Counted from the stretch's first letter, positions 53,359-62,778 are shown. The stretch: 64,000 nt of DNA from Zhenpiania hominis (GCF_014333425.1 NZ_JACRYT010000004.1:1-64000), one strand, 5' to 3'. Notes: generated by a model from the sequence alone, not told the origin. Numbers and translations are program-made.

Positions 53359-53907
53359 ATGGTTTATGTACACTTGGCAACCGGTTTTGAAGAAATCGAG
53401 GCGCTGACTATCGTAGATCTTCTGCGGCGCGCCAACATCGAAGTTCAGACCGTTTCCATTACAGGAGAAAAGCGGGTAGTAGGAACTCACGGTGTCCCGG
53501 TAGAGGCGGATATTCTCTATGAGGAGGCAGATTACGAGAACTGTCAGATGATCGTGCTTCCGGGCGGCCTTCCCGGCGCGGAGCACCTGGGGAATCATGA
53601 AGGCCTGACCAGCCATATCCGCTGCTTCGCGGAAAACGGAAAATATCTTGCCGCCATCTGCGCGGCGCCGATGGTATTTGGCGCTCAGGGCGTATTGGAA
53701 GGGAAGAAGGCAACGATTTACCCGGGGATGGAAGAACTGCTGAAAGGCGCGCGGCCACAAAGCGATCTGGTTGTCGAGGATGGAACCGTCATCACATCCA
53801 GAGGACCGGCTACCGCGATGCCCTTTGCATTGAAACTGGTGGAAATTCTGAAGGGAAAAGAAGTTTCTTCACAGCTTGAGCAGGATCTGTTATGGAACCT
53901 AAGATAG
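53359..53907 (+). CDS. DJ-1/PfpI family protein (YajL-like)
   Basis: The 182-residue protein has the conserved nucleophilic elbow ICAAPMVFG with its reactive Cys, the early acid residue (GFEEIEA) and GTHGVPVEAD, as in the DJ-1/ThiJ/YajL group. Members are linked to oxidative stress, chaperoning or glyoxal detoxification; the substrate here is not known. GGAGGTAG precedes the ATG. It overlaps the following PHP gene by 16 bases. Confidence 0.9.
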   Translation: MVYVHLATGFEEIEALTIVDLLRRANIEVQTVSITGEKRVVGTHGVPVEADILYEEADYENCQMIVLPGGLPGAEHLGNHEGLTSHIRCFAENGKYLAAICAAPMVFGAQGVLEGKKATIYPGMEELLKGARPQSDLVVEDGTVITSRGPATAMPFALKLVEILKGKEVSSQLEQDLLWNLR

Positions 53908-54692
53908 ATCTTCATATTCATACCTGGTTTTCGGACGGAGCAAGCTCACCGACGGATATTGTAAAACGGGCAAAGGAAGCAGGGTATGATAAAATAGCCA
54001 TTACGGATCATGATGGTGTTGATGGACTGGAGGAAGCTTTGGAAGCCGGCGAACAGGAAGGGATTCGCGTGATTCCCGGAATTGAGTTGGCAACGGAAAC
54101 CGCAGATGGAACCGAGCTTCATATCCTGGGATATGGATTTGATCGGAACGACCCGCATTTTCAGGAGATTCTGGCGGATTTGAGGAAAAAGAGAGAAACG
54201 CGCAATCAAAAGCTGCTGGCAGTGTTGAAAAACATGGGATATCCTCTGAGCATGAAGGATCTGACCCTGCGTGAGGGGCAGAGGTTTGTCGGAAAACCGA
54301 TTATCGCCAGAGCCATGGTGAAAAAAGGTTATGTCCAAAAGCCGAAAGACGCTTTTGAAAAAGGAAAATTTTTGGAATCACCGGAAGCGAAAAAAGTCAA
54401 AAAAGAAAAATTGAATACGGCTGATGCCATTCACCTGATTCGGCAGGCGGGAGGAACCGCGGTGCTGGCCCATCCCATACAGATACGGGACTTCGGTGAG
54501 CCGGGAAGCGAAGCCTTTTACCAGAAGACGGAAAAACTGATCGAGGAGCTGAAAAAAGAAGGCCTTGGAGGGCTGGAATGCTTCCATCCGGATCAGAGTC
54601 CGGAAGAGTCAGAGCGTTTCGCGCGGATAGCGAAAAAACAGGGTTTGCGCATAACAAGAGGATCGGATTTTCACGGGAGCGAGTACAAATAA
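53892..54692 (+). CDS. PHP-domain phosphoesterase (RNase AM / nucleoside bisphosphatase type)
   Basis: A 266-residue metal-dependent phosphoesterase with the PHP motifs in order: DLHIHTWFSDG, ITDHDGVDG, PGIELATE, AVLAHP and GSDFHG. Family members of this size remove 3'-phosphate from nucleoside 3',5'-bisphosphates or trim 5' ends of RNA (RnmA/YciV). Its ATG sits in the end of the DJ-1 gene, so the two are coupled. No other RNA gene is beside it to decide the substrate. Confidence 0.85.
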   Translation: MEPKIDLHIHTWFSDGASSPTDIVKRAKEAGYDKIAITDHDGVDGLEEALEAGEQEGIRVIPGIELATETADGTELHILGYGFDRNDPHFQEILADLRKKRETRNQKLLAVLKNMGYPLSMKDLTLREGQRFVGKPIIARAMVKKGYVQKPKDAFEKGKFLESPEAKKVKKEKLNTADAIHLIRQAGGTAVLAHPIQIRDFGEPGSEAFYQKTEKLIEELKKEGLGGLECFHPDQSPEESERFARIAKKQGLRITRGSDFHGSEYK

Positions 54693-54705
54693 AGAAAAAA
54701 GACGT

Positions 54706-54829
54706 ATAATTGGGACAAACTGGGAATACTATATATCGTATGCCTGAAACCGGAGTGTTTTGTGAAACCATCCGGAAAGGCATCCAAATACTCAGTGCCC
54801 TGAAAAGGGCGAGATAAAAAGGAAGCGAT
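54706..54829 (+). other. Structured leader before the M23 gene
   Basis: A TATAAT at 54706-54711 (no good -35) could start a leader of about 115 bases. It contains nested stems ATGCCT/AGGCAT (about 54738-54790) enclosing CCGGA/TCCGG, then GCCC-TGAAAA-GGGC (about 54797-54810), directly followed by AAAAGGAAG. I do not recognise the fold; it is not the c-di-AMP or c-di-GMP riboswitch as far as I can see. Confidence 0.35.
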
Positions 54830-54832
54830 ATT

Positions 54833-55894
54833 ATGAAAGAATTACCCGGTAACAGGAGTCTTTTATTCCTGAAGAAGAGGAAAAAGGCGGTTCTCGGAAC
54901 AGCATCCGCGGTGCTGGCAGCTGTTTCCATTGCCGCCGGAACTGCCATAGTACCGTCAGACTTTGAAGTACCTGTAATGTTAGCGAACGGAGAAATCATC
55001 ACACCACCCTGGTATGTCACGGTTGAAGGAGAGCGGGTCGCTCTCGTGGACAGTGAGGAAGACGCCAGAGAAGCCGTAAAACTGGCAGCGGATCATTACA
55101 AAAATGAAGAGACCGTAAATATCGAAATAGAAGAACAGACCTCTACCGCGGAAATGGATCTGGAAAATGGGGATGAAAAGCCGGAAATCTTGACCCCAGA
55201 GGAGGCCGCGGCGGAGATAACCGCGAAACAGGAACTTACCGTAAAGACAACCGAAGTTGTTACAGAGAAAGAACCGGTAGAGTTTAAAAAAGTAACGAAA
55301 AAAACGGACAAACTTTATGTTGGGCAGAGAAAGGTGAAACAAAAAGGCAGCGAAGGCCTCAAGGAAGTAACAAAAGAGGTTACAAAGGAGAACGGGGAAA
55401 CGATAGAGGAAAACCTGATTTATGAGGCAGTGCTGAAAGAACCTCAGACGAGAATTGTGCTATCCGGAACCAAGCGGCAGGAGGAAGATGCTTTTACTGC
55501 CGCTGCGGATGTGAAGCAGGAAGGAAGCGGCGAGCTGACAGCTCCGGTATCTTCTATGAATGTAACTTCCGGTTTTGGACCAAGATGGGGGAGAACCCAT
55601 CTTGGGGTGGACTTGGGAATGCCTTCCGGTGCCCCTATTTCCGCGGCAGACGCGGGAACTGTAATTTTTACAGGCTATTCCGGGAGTTACGGGAATCTTG
55701 TAAAAGTGGATCATGGAAATGGGATGATCACTTATTACGCCCATTGCAGTAGAGTTCTCGCGGAACAGGGACAGGCTGTGGAAAGGGGAGAGGTAATTGC
55801 GGAAGTGGGTTCGACAGGAAATTCCACAGGGCCACATCTTCATTTTGAAGTGAGGATGAATGGAGAAAACGTGGATCCCATGAATTACTTTTAA
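54833..55894 (+). CDS. M23 peptidase with G5 domain (cell-wall hydrolase)
   Basis: A 353-residue exported protein. An N-terminal membrane segment (about 18-40) acts as an uncleaved or signal anchor, a charged region follows, a G5 domain spans about 140-215 (KEPVEFKKVTKKTDKLYVGQ), and residues 235-353 form an M23 lysostaphin-like domain with the zinc ligands in HLGVDLG and HLHFEV and the catalytic GNLVKVDHGNGM strand. It should cut or bind peptidoglycan outside the cell. AAAAGGAAGCG is the ribosome binding site. Confidence 0.92.
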   Translation: MKELPGNRSLLFLKKRKKAVLGTASAVLAAVSIAAGTAIVPSDFEVPVMLANGEIITPPWYVTVEGERVALVDSEEDAREAVKLAADHYKNEETVNIEIEEQTSTAEMDLENGDEKPEILTPEEAAAEITAKQELTVKTTEVVTEKEPVEFKKVTKKTDKLYVGQRKVKQKGSEGLKEVTKEVTKENGETIEENLIYEAVLKEPQTRIVLSGTKRQEEDAFTAAADVKQEGSGELTAPVSSMNVTSGFGPRWGRTHLGVDLGMPSGAPISAADAGTVIFTGYSGSYGNLVKVDHGNGMITYYAHCSRVLAEQGQAVERGEVIAEVGSTGNSTGPHLHFEVRMNGENVDPMNYF

Positions 55895-55945
55895 AATGCA
55901 CTTTTTGTCAGAGCTTTCAGAGGCGAAAACGGCAAAAAACAAAGG

Positions 55946-55974
55946 ATGACAAACAGAAAGGTCCGTTGTATAAT
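55946..55974 (+). promoter_or_regulatory. Promoter of the cysE operon
   Basis: ATGACA (55946-55951), 17 bases, TATAAT (55969-55974). Confidence 0.7.
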
Positions 55975-56002
55975 ATAAGGCAGGTATGTGCACCTGTCTT
56001 AT
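55975..56002. promoter_or_regulatory. Inverted repeat at the cysE transcription start
   Basis: ATAAG-G-CAGGT (55975-55985) and ACCTG-T-CTTAT (55992-56002) flank a six-base loop and abut the -10 box. Ten of eleven base pairs match, with a G:T at the last. The place suggests a repressor operator, perhaps for cysteine control; no known CymR consensus fits clearly. Confidence 0.6.
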
Positions 56003-56029
56003 ATTAGTTTTTATGAAAGAGGATACGGT

Positions 56030-56689
56030 ATGGCATTTTTCAGGGCGATTAGAGAAGATATTAAAACGGTATTGCAAAAAGACCCGGCTGCGAGGAACGG
56101 CTTTGAGGTCCTTTTATGTTATCCGGGAGTGTGGGCCCTGATTTGGCATAAACCTGCTCACTGGTGCTATAATCATCATATGAAGTTGCTGGCGAGAATT
56201 ATTTCCCAGGCAACCCGCTGGTTTACCGGTATCGAAATTCATCCGGGAGCTACGATTGGCAGGAGATGCTTTATCGACCACGGCATGGCGGTGGTAATCG
56301 GAGAAACGACGGAGATCGGCGATGACGTGACGATCTATCAGGGCGTTACTCTGGGAGGAACGGGAAAGGATACGGGAAAGCGACATCCGACTATCGGAAA
56401 CCGGGTTATTGTAAGCTCCGGAGCCAAGGTTCTGGGACCCTTTAAAGTCGGAAATGACGTAAAAATCGGAGCCGGATCCGTGGTTTTAAAAGAAATTCCC
56501 GATGGCTGTACGGTGGTAGGAATTCCCGGAACCATTGTAAAGAGAAGCAAACCGACGAATGAAGATTTGAATCAGGTCGATCTGCCGGATCCGATCGCCG
56601 TAGAAATGGAGTGTCTCAGAAGGCGTGTTGTAATGCTTGAAAATAAATTGCGGGAAAGAGAGAAAGGAAGTCAAGATGAAGATTTATAA
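56030..56689 (+). CDS. cysE: Serine O-acetyltransferase
   Basis: CysE makes O-acetylserine, the first step of cysteine synthesis. The 219-residue protein has the short N-terminal helical part of Gram-positive enzymes and the left-handed beta-helix with hexapeptide repeats ([46 protein letters not shown]). His residues in RRCFIDHGM and the GKRHPTIG loop are the family's active-site elements. AGAGG precedes the ATG. It overlaps cysS by 14 bases, a classic pairing of cysteine synthesis and charging. Confidence 0.95.
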   Translation: MAFFRAIREDIKTVLQKDPAARNGFEVLLCYPGVWALIWHKPAHWCYNHHMKLLARIISQATRWFTGIEIHPGATIGRRCFIDHGMAVVIGETTEIGDDVTIYQGVTLGGTGKDTGKRHPTIGNRVIVSSGAKVLGPFKVGNDVKIGAGSVVLKEIPDGCTVVGIPGTIVKRSKPTNEDLNQVDLPDPIAVEMECLRRRVVMLENKLREREKGSQDEDL

Positions 56690-58076
56690 TACCCTTACAA
56701 GAAAAAAAGAAGAATTTGTGCCGATCGATAAAGATGAAGTGAAGATTTATGTCTGCGGCCCGACGGTGTACAATTATTTCCATATTGGCAATGCGAGGCC
56801 GTTTGTTGTATTCGACACATTGAGGAAATATCTGGAATACCGCGGCTACAATGTGAAATTCGTTCAGAATTTTACGGATGTAGACGATAAGATTATTAAT
56901 AAAGCCCGGGAAGAAGGGGTTCCCGCAGGAGAAGTCAGTGAAAAATATATTGAGGAATATTACAAGGACGCCGCGTCTCTTAATGTAAAGAAAGCGACGG
57001 TTCATCCGAAGGTAACCGAGAATATGGATCAGATTATTGCCTTTGTAAAAGATCTGATCGATCTGGGATATGCCTATGAAGTAGACGGCGATGTCTATTA
57101 CAGCACCCGGGCTTTTAAAGAGTACGGCAAACTGTCCGGTCAGAATATTGAAGATCTGGAAGCGGGTGCCCGTATAGAAGTGGGAGAAAAGAAGAAAGAC
57201 CCCCTGGACTTTGCTCTCTGGAAGGCGAGAAAAACAGAAGATGAAATTGCCTGGGAATCCCCGTGGGGAATGGGAAGGCCCGGATGGCACATTGAATGCT
57301 CCACTATGTCAAAACGGTATCTTGGAGATACGATTGATATTCACGCGGGGGGACAAGATTTGGCGTTTCCCCACCATGAGAACGAAATTGCTCAGTCCGA
57401 AGCCCATAGTGGAAAGAAGTTCGCGAACTATTGGATGCACAACGGTTATATTACTATTGACAATGAAAAGATGTCCAAATCCAAAGGGAATTTTTTTACA
57501 GTACGGGACATCCTGAAAAGCTATGATGGAGAGGTCATCCGCTTTTTCCTGCTGTCCGGACATTACAGAAATCCAATCAACTTTAGCGACAGTCTGATGG
57601 AACAGGCCCAGAACGCTCTGAGCAGAATGCGCAATGCTAAGAGCAATCTGAATCATCTGATTCATACCTGCCAGGGAAAGATGACAGAAAAAGAAAGGAC
57701 TGCTCTGGAGGGCTTTGATAAATATCGGCAGGAATTTATCCGCGCTATGGATGATGATTTGAATACAGCTGACGCGATTTCGGCTATTTTTGAACTGATT
57801 ACGGCGATTAATACAGCGGTGAAAGATGGCTCCAGCAAAGAATTCGCGGAAAAATCCATGGAAACCTTGATGGAACTGGCAGACGTTTTAGGCCTTCTGC
57901 AGCAGGATAAAGAAGAAGCCCCGATTGACGATGAAATAAAAGCGCTGGTTGAGGAGCGGCAGGAAGCGAGAAAGAACAAGAACTTCGCAAGAGCTGATGA
58001 AATCCGTGATCTTTTGAAAGAGCGCGGGATTACGTTAAAAGATACACCTCAGGGAGTGCAGATTATAAAAGAGTAA
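56676..58076 (+). CDS. cysS: Cysteinyl-tRNA synthetase
   Basis: The 466-residue class I synthetase has the zinc-binding Cys of YVCGPTVYN, the HIGN variant of the HIGH signature (HIGNARPF), [10 protein letters not shown] with its Cys/His zinc ligands, and KMSKSKGN. Length is normal. ATG 56676 lies in the cysE end behind AAAGGAAG. Its stop overlaps the start of mrnC (TAATG). No T-box leader is present ahead of the operon. Confidence 0.97.
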   Translation: MKIYNTLTRKKEEFVPIDKDEVKIYVCGPTVYNYFHIGNARPFVVFDTLRKYLEYRGYNVKFVQNFTDVDDKIINKAREEGVPAGEVSEKYIEEYYKDAASLNVKKATVHPKVTENMDQIIAFVKDLIDLGYAYEVDGDVYYSTRAFKEYGKLSGQNIEDLEAGARIEVGEKKKDPLDFALWKARKTEDEIAWESPWGMGRPGWHIECSTMSKRYLGDTIDIHAGGQDLAFPHHENEIAQSEAHSGKKFANYWMHNGYITIDNEKMSKSKGNFFTVRDILKSYDGEVIRFFLLSGHYRNPINFSDSLMEQAQNALSRMRNAKSNLNHLIHTCQGKMTEKERTALEGFDKYRQEFIRAMDDDLNTADAISAIFELITAINTAVKDGSSKEFAEKSMETLMELADVLGLLQQDKEEAPIDDEIKALVEERQEARKNKNFARADEIRDLLKERGITLKDTPQGVQIIKE

Positions 58077-58525
58077 TGGATGCGACAGAAGTAAAGAGAA
58101 TGAATACAACCGCGCTGGCTTATTTGGGAGACGCGGTCTATGAGGTGGCAGTTCGCGGTTTTGTGATGAAAAGCGGTCAGCAGCATGCGGATCGACTTCA
58201 CCGCCTTGCTATTAAATTTGTCTGCGCCGAAGGACAGGCCAAGGCACTGAAAGCAATTATGCCGGAACTGACTGAAGAAGAACAGTCCCTGGTTCGCCGG
58301 GCGCGAAATCGGCGGATTACGTCAAAGCCGAAGCACGCGGCTCCGGTCACCTACAAGCTTTCAACAGCGTTTGAGGCCTTTGTTGGATATCTGTATCTGA
58401 CTGGCGATAGGGAACGCATGGAATGGTTTATTGATCGGGCGCTTACCGTCATAAGTGAGAATGGAGCAGGATATGACAGCGAAAAAGCGGAAAGTCCGCA
58501 ACAGAGCGCGGGATGTCATCGGTGA
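58076..58525 (+). CDS. mrnC: Mini-ribonuclease III
   Basis: MrnC is a dimeric RNase III-like nuclease without the RNA-binding domain that matures 23S rRNA. The 149-residue protein has the signature ALAYLGDAVYEVAVR near the N-terminus and TAFEAFVGYLYLTGD with the catalytic acidic residues. The position directly after cysS is conserved in Firmicutes. Its final residues (SEKAESPQQSAGCHR) overlap the next gene by 53 bases. Confidence 0.94.
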   Translation: MDATEVKRMNTTALAYLGDAVYEVAVRGFVMKSGQQHADRLHRLAIKFVCAEGQAKALKAIMPELTEEEQSLVRRARNRRITSKPKHAAPVTYKLSTAFEAFVGYLYLTGDRERMEWFIDRALTVISENGAGYDSEKAESPQQSAGCHR

Positions 58526-58691
58526 TTATTATAAAACGAATACCCAATATACGAGAGAAAACCGTGAGCGGCAGAAAGAACAAGAAAAAAAGGAAAAGGG
58601 ATTGAAAAACTGGAGTCCTACGGAAAAGCTGTATCTAACTGTCATTATACTGGGGCTGATCGGTATTTTCTTTCGATATGTCGTTTTTTAA
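58473..58691 (+). CDS. Small single-helix membrane protein, unknown
   Basis: A 72-residue, very basic N-terminal part (MTAKKRKVRNRARD) followed by a C-terminal membrane helix (about 53-70). ATG 58473 sits behind GGAGCAGGA and overlaps mrnC by 53 bases in another frame. I do not recognise a family. Tail-anchored, positively charged proteins of this kind can be ribosome- or membrane-associated, but that is a guess. thyA follows after twelve bases. Confidence 0.6.
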   Translation: MTAKKRKVRNRARDVIGDYYKTNTQYTRENRERQKEQEKKEKGLKNWSPTEKLYLTVIILGLIGIFFRYVVF

Positions 58692-58703
58692 AAGGAGGAA
58701 GTG

Positions 58704-59534
58704 ATGAGCAGGGCGGATAAATTATTTGTAACAATGTGTGAAAGAATTCTGAAGGATGGATACTCCTCAGAAGGGCAGAGTGTACGAGCCAGATGGGCGG
58801 ATGGAACTCCGGCTCATACGATCAAGAGCTTTGGCGTGGTCAACCGTTATGATCTTCAGGAGGAATTTCCGGCGCTGACACTGCGCCCTACAGCGATTAA
58901 ATCGGCTGTGGATGAAATTCTTTGGATCTGGCAGAAAAAGTCCAATAATATCCGAGATTTAAACAGTCATATCTGGGACGAATGGGCGGACGAAACCGGG
59001 TCCATCGGGAAAGCTTACGGATATCAGCTGGGAGTGAAATATAAATTTCCTCATGGGGAAATGGATCAGGTGGACAATGTTCTCTGGCAGCTTTCCCATA
59101 CTCCGTATTCCAGAAGGATTATGACCAATATCTACAACTTCGCCGACTTATCCGAGATGGGGTTAGAACCCTGTGCTTACAGTATGACGTTTAATGTGAC
59201 AGGAAACAGATTGAATGCGATTCTCAATCAGAGATCCCAGGATATTTTAACTGCAAATAACTGGAATGTAGTCCAGTATTCGGTACTGCTCCATATGTTT
59301 GCGCAGGTATCCGGTCTGATTCCGGGCGAATTGGTACATGTTATCGCGGATGCGCATATTTACGACCGTCATGTGCCGCTTATACGGGAAATGCTGGAGC
59401 GTCCGCAATACCCGGCTCCTAAATTTTCTCTCAATCCGGAAATCCGGAATTTTTACGATTTTACAGTGGATGATATTCGAATTGAGGATTATAAGAAGAA
59501 TCCTCAAATTAAAAATATTCCGGTAGCAATTTAG
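58704..59534 (+). CDS. thyA: Thymidylate synthase
   Basis: ThyA methylates dUMP to dTMP with methylene-tetrahydrofolate. The 276-residue protein carries the nucleophile Cys157 in EPCAYSMTFNV, preceded by SRRIMTNIYN, and the later NVVQYSVLLHMFAQVSGL and HVIADAHIYDRH segments. The EPCAYS context differs from the usual PPCH and marks a divergent ThyA subgroup. AAAGGAGG lies five bases ahead of ATG 58704; a GTG one codon earlier is also possible. folA follows, making the dTMP cycle complete. Confidence 0.93.
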   Translation: MSRADKLFVTMCERILKDGYSSEGQSVRARWADGTPAHTIKSFGVVNRYDLQEEFPALTLRPTAIKSAVDEILWIWQKKSNNIRDLNSHIWDEWADETGSIGKAYGYQLGVKYKFPHGEMDQVDNVLWQLSHTPYSRRIMTNIYNFADLSEMGLEPCAYSMTFNVTGNRLNAILNQRSQDILTANNWNVVQYSVLLHMFAQVSGLIPGELVHVIADAHIYDRHVPLIREMLERPQYPAPKFSLNPEIRNFYDFTVDDIRIEDYKKNPQIKNIPVAI

Positions 59535-59543
59535 GAGAATGGC

Positions 59544-60029
59544 ATGAACGCGATTGTAGTAGTGGATGAAAATTGGAAAATTGGACGGGACGGAGGACTG
59601 CTGGTGCATCTGTCCGGCGAGCTGAAGTACTTTAAAGAACGGACTTATGGAAAAACGATTGTTATGGGAAGAAAAACGCTGGAATCTTTTCCCGGAAAAA
59701 AGCCGCTTCCCGGAAGGAGAAACATTGTACTTACAAAGCAGAAGGATTACAGCGCGGAGGGCTGCAGCATCTGCCACTCTAAAAAAGATGTGCTGGAGCT
59801 TCTTGGAGAAGCTGGGGAAGAAGTATTTGTCGCCGGCGGAGAATCTATCTACCGAGAATTTCTCGCGGATTGTGATACGGTTTTTCTGACCAAGATTTAC
59901 GCGGCATTTCCCGCAGATCGTTCCTTTCCGAATCTGGATGAAGGCGGAGAATTTTCTATTGTGTGGGAGAGCGAAGTCCAGGAGGAAAAGGGAATTCGTT
60001 ATCAATCCTTTCAATATGTGAGGAACTAA
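59544..60029 (+). CDS. folA: Dihydrofolate reductase
   Basis: The 161-residue enzyme regenerates tetrahydrofolate after the ThyA reaction. It has the N-terminal VVDENWKIGRDGGLLVHLSG (with Trp and the flexible loop), the NADPH-binding TIVMGRKTLESFP and the FVAGGESIYREFL motif. The usual active-site Asp/Glu after helix B is in the SGELKYFKERT stretch. TTAGGAG sets the start, nine bases after thyA; rlmB begins one base after its stop. Confidence 0.94.
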   Translation: MNAIVVVDENWKIGRDGGLLVHLSGELKYFKERTYGKTIVMGRKTLESFPGKKPLPGRRNIVLTKQKDYSAEGCSICHSKKDVLELLGEAGEEVFVAGGESIYREFLADCDTVFLTKIYAAFPADRSFPNLDEGGEFSIVWESEVQEEKGIRYQSFQYVRN

Positions 60030-60030
60030 A

Positions 60031-60768
60031 ATGGCAGATATGATTACAGGCAGAAACGCTGTGTTGGAAGCGCTGAAAAGCGATCGGGAAATTGAAAAGC
60101 TGATTGTCGCTAAAGGCGCGGAAGGTTCCATCCGGAAAATTACAGGAATGGCCAAGGACAAAAAAATACCGATCCAGTATCGGGAAAAAGCGGCGCTAGA
60201 TCGTATAGCGGGCAGGAACAGTCATCAGGGCGTTATTGCCCAGGTGTCGGAGTATACTTACTGCACGCTGGATGATATTTTGCGCCGGGCCGAAGAGCGG
60301 GGGGAAGATCCCTTTATCATGATTCTTGATGGATTGGAAGATCCCCACAACCTGGGAGCGGTTATGCGAACCGCGGAGTGTTGCGGCGCTCATGGGATTG
60401 TAATTCCCAAGAGACGTTCTGCGGGCATTACAGAGACGGTGGCAAAGGCATCGGCAGGCGCGGTGGAATATATGCTGTGCGCCAGAGTCTCCAATATCGG
60501 ACAGGCCATTGATCAGCTGAAAGAACGGGGAATGTGGGTGGCTGCCTGCGATATGGGGGGAAAGGCTTATACGGAGCAGGACCTGACGGGAAGCCTGGCT
60601 GTGGTAATCGGAAGTGAGGGGACAGGAATTAGCAGGCTGGTTCGGGAAAAGTGTGATTTTGTGGTATCCATCCCTATGAAAGGAAAGATTACATCTCTTA
60701 ATGCGTCGAACGCGGCGGCGATTTTAATGTATGAGGTGGTAAGACAGCGTGAAAGACAAGCGTTATGA
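60031..60768 (+). CDS. rlmB: 23S rRNA 2'-O-methyltransferase (RlmB type)
   Basis: A SPOUT methyltransferase of the TrmH/SpoU class, 245 residues. The N-terminal substrate-binding domain (ITGRNAVLEAL) is followed by the three SpoU motifs: DGLEDPHNLGAVMRTAECCG, VIGSEGTGISRLV and IPMKGKITSLNASNAAAI. It likely modifies G2251 of 23S rRNA. It overlaps sigH by 20 bases, the usual order in Clostridia (cysS-mrnC-...-rlmB-sigH). Confidence 0.93.
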   Translation: MADMITGRNAVLEALKSDREIEKLIVAKGAEGSIRKITGMAKDKKIPIQYREKAALDRIAGRNSHQGVIAQVSEYTYCTLDDILRRAEERGEDPFIMILDGLEDPHNLGAVMRTAECCGAHGIVIPKRRSAGITETVAKASAGAVEYMLCARVSNIGQAIDQLKERGMWVAACDMGGKAYTEQDLTGSLAVVIGSEGTGISRLVREKCDFVVSIPMKGKITSLNASNAAAILMYEVVRQRERQAL

Positions 60769-61360
60769 TGGTCTGACAGACGAACAATTGGCAAAGCAGG
60801 CGCAAAATGGAAGCCTGGACGCGGAAGAATATTTGATACGAAAATATAAAGAAGTGGTGCGTACCCGATCGCAGCTTTACTTCATTATGGGCGCAGATGG
60901 GGAAGATGTTGTCCAAGAGGGAATGATCGGCCTTTTTAAGGCAATTCGGAGCTATGACGCCAGAAGGGAGACTTCTTTTCATACCTTTGCGGAACTCTGT
61001 ATCAACCGTCAGATTTTAACAGCGATTCGCCAGGCAAGCAGGAGAAAGCACTCCCCGCTTAACACTTCCGTATCCCTGAACCGACCTCTGTCGGATGAGG
61101 ATCCGGAGGGAACTCTGGAAGAAACACTTCGGTCGGACAGCAATTCAGAACCGGAGGCTCAGCTGATGTTAAAGGATGTGGCGAAAATGATCCGCAGCAA
61201 CGAGGGGAATCTGTTCAGCGCTTTTGAATTGCAGGTCTGGAACGAATATCTGCAGGGAAAGAGCTATCGACAGATTGCGGAAGACCTGGGAAAAAGCACA
61301 AAAGCAGTAGATAATGCTATGCAGAGAACAAAGAAAAAAATTATAACCTGGCTGTCCTAA
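60749..61360 (+). CDS. sigH: Sporulation sigma factor SigH
   Basis: A 203-residue sigma-70 family factor with region 2 (LIRKYKEVVRTRSQLYF, DGEDVVQEGMIGLFKAIRSYD) and region 4 (FSAFELQVWNEYLQGKSYRQIAEDLGKSTKAVDNAMQR). It matches Spo0H/SigH, which starts the sporulation and transition-phase programme. The start is GTG inside the end of rlmB behind GAGGTGG. Its presence suggests a spore-former or a descendant of one. Confidence 0.93.
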   Translation: MKDKRYDGLTDEQLAKQAQNGSLDAEEYLIRKYKEVVRTRSQLYFIMGADGEDVVQEGMIGLFKAIRSYDARRETSFHTFAELCINRQILTAIRQASRRKHSPLNTSVSLNRPLSDEDPEGTLEETLRSDSNSEPEAQLMLKDVAKMIRSNEGNLFSAFELQVWNEYLQGKSYRQIAEDLGKSTKAVDNAMQRTKKKIITWLS

Positions 61361-61388
61361 TAATTGTATAATTTGAAACGTTATTTTG

Positions 61389-61417
61389 TTGACACAGGGT
61401 CTAAAATATAGTACTAT
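61389..61417 (+). promoter_or_regulatory. Promoter of tRNA-Thr and tuf
   Basis: Perfect TTGACA (61389-61394), exactly 17 bases, TACTAT (61412-61417), 16 bases before the tRNA. Confidence 0.85.
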
Positions 61418-61433
61418 AGGAATTAATCGGTGT

Positions 61434-61510
61434 GCTGTTGTAGCTCAGGTGGTAGAGCGCTTCCTTGGTAAGGAAGAGGTTCGGCAGTTCAAGTCTGCTC
61501 AACAGCTCCA
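61434..61510 (+). tRNA. tRNA-Thr (anticodon GGT)
   Basis: A complete cloverleaf of 77 bases with CCA encoded. Acceptor stem GCTGTTG/CAACAGC; the anticodon loop TTGGTAA gives GGT, reading ACC/ACU. It is followed by tuf after 43 bases and probably shares its transcript. Confidence 0.95.
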
Positions 61511-61553
61511 ATTTTTTTTAAGGGAAGATACATTTTAGGAGGGAAATTGAAAA

Positions 61554-62747
61554 ATGGCAAAGGAAAAGTTTGAAAGAACGAAACCGCATATTAATATCGG
61601 AACCATTGGTCACGTAGACCACGGAAAGACTACGCTGACAGCGGCAATCACAACTACGCTGCAGCAGAGATATCAGCTGGGAGAAAAAGTAGCGTTCGAC
61701 CAGATCGACAAGGCTCCGGAAGAAAAAGAAAGAGGAATCACGATCGCGACTGCGCACGTAGAATATGAAACACCGAACAGACACTACGCGCACGTAGACT
61801 GCCCGGGACACGCGGACTATGTAAAGAACATGATCACAGGAGCGGCGCAGATGGACGGAGCGATCCTGGTAGTAGCGGCGACAGACGGACCGATGCCGCA
61901 GACAAGAGAACACATTCTGCTGTCCAGACAGGTAGGGGTACCGTATATCATCGTATTCCTGAACAAATGCGACATGGTAGACGACGAAGAACTGCTGGAT
62001 CTGGTAGAAATGGAAGTAAGAGAGCTGCTGGACGAATATGAATTCCCGGGAGACGACACGCCGATCATCCGCGGATCCGCGCTGGAAGCGCTGAACAATC
62101 CGGAAGGACCGTGGGGAGATAAGATCATCGAACTGATGGAAGCGGTAGACAGCTACATTCCGGAACCGCAGAGAGATAACGACAAGCCGTTCATCATGCC
62201 GGTAGAGGACGTATTCTCCATCACAGGCCGTGGAACGGTAGCGACCGGAAGAGTGGAAAGAGGAAGCCTGAAAGTCGGAGAAGAAGTAGAAATCGTAGGA
62301 CTGACAGACGAAAAGAGAAAGGTCGTTGTAACGGGAATCGAAATGTTCCGTAAACTGCTGGATGTAGCGGAAACAGGAGATAACATCGGAGCGCTGCTGA
62401 GAGGCGTGCAGAGAGATGAAATCGAAAGAGGACAGGTACTGGCGGCGCCGGGAACGATTCATCCGCATACAAAGTTCACGGGAGAAGTATACGTACTGAA
62501 GAAGGAAGAAGGCGGAAGACATACGCCGTTCTTTAACGGATACAGACCGCAGTTCTACTTCCGGACAACCGATGTAACAGGAGATCTGCAGCTGCCGGAA
62601 GGAACAGAGATGTGCATGCCTGGAGATAACATCTCCATGACGATCTCTCTGATCACCCCGATCGCCATCGAAGAAGGACTGAGATTCGCGATTCGTGAAG
62701 GCGGAAGAACGGTAGGATCCGGAGTAGTATCCGGAATCATCGAGTAA
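61554..62747 (+). CDS. tuf: Elongation factor Tu
   Basis: EF-Tu delivers aminoacyl-tRNA to the ribosome. The 397-residue protein has all G motifs ([30 protein letters not shown]) and the three standard domains. TTAGGAGGG precedes the ATG. Codon choice is extremely biased (GAA, GTA, AGA, CTG, ATC, CCG), a useful reference for highly expressed genes in this genome. The tRNA-tuf pairing without rps genes nearby suggests a separate tuf locus. Confidence 0.98.
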   Translation: MAKEKFERTKPHINIGTIGHVDHGKTTLTAAITTTLQQRYQLGEKVAFDQIDKAPEEKERGITIATAHVEYETPNRHYAHVDCPGHADYVKNMITGAAQMDGAILVVAATDGPMPQTREHILLSRQVGVPYIIVFLNKCDMVDDEELLDLVEMEVRELLDEYEFPGDDTPIIRGSALEALNNPEGPWGDKIIELMEAVDSYIPEPQRDNDKPFIMPVEDVFSITGRGTVATGRVERGSLKVGEEVEIVGLTDEKRKVVVTGIEMFRKLLDVAETGDNIGALLRGVQRDEIERGQVLAAPGTIHPHTKFTGEVYVLKKEEGGRHTPFFNGYRPQFYFRTTDVTGDLQLPEGTEMCMPGDNISMTISLITPIAIEEGLRFAIREGGRTVGSGVVSGIIE

Positions 62748-62778
62748 TTCGGATTACAGAAGAGAAAAGAGAAATTCG

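Noticed and set aside
55895..56029. T-box leader for cysE-cysS
   Set aside because: The region is too short and has no T-box (TGGNACCGCG) sequence or antiterminator; only the promoter and an inverted repeat are present.
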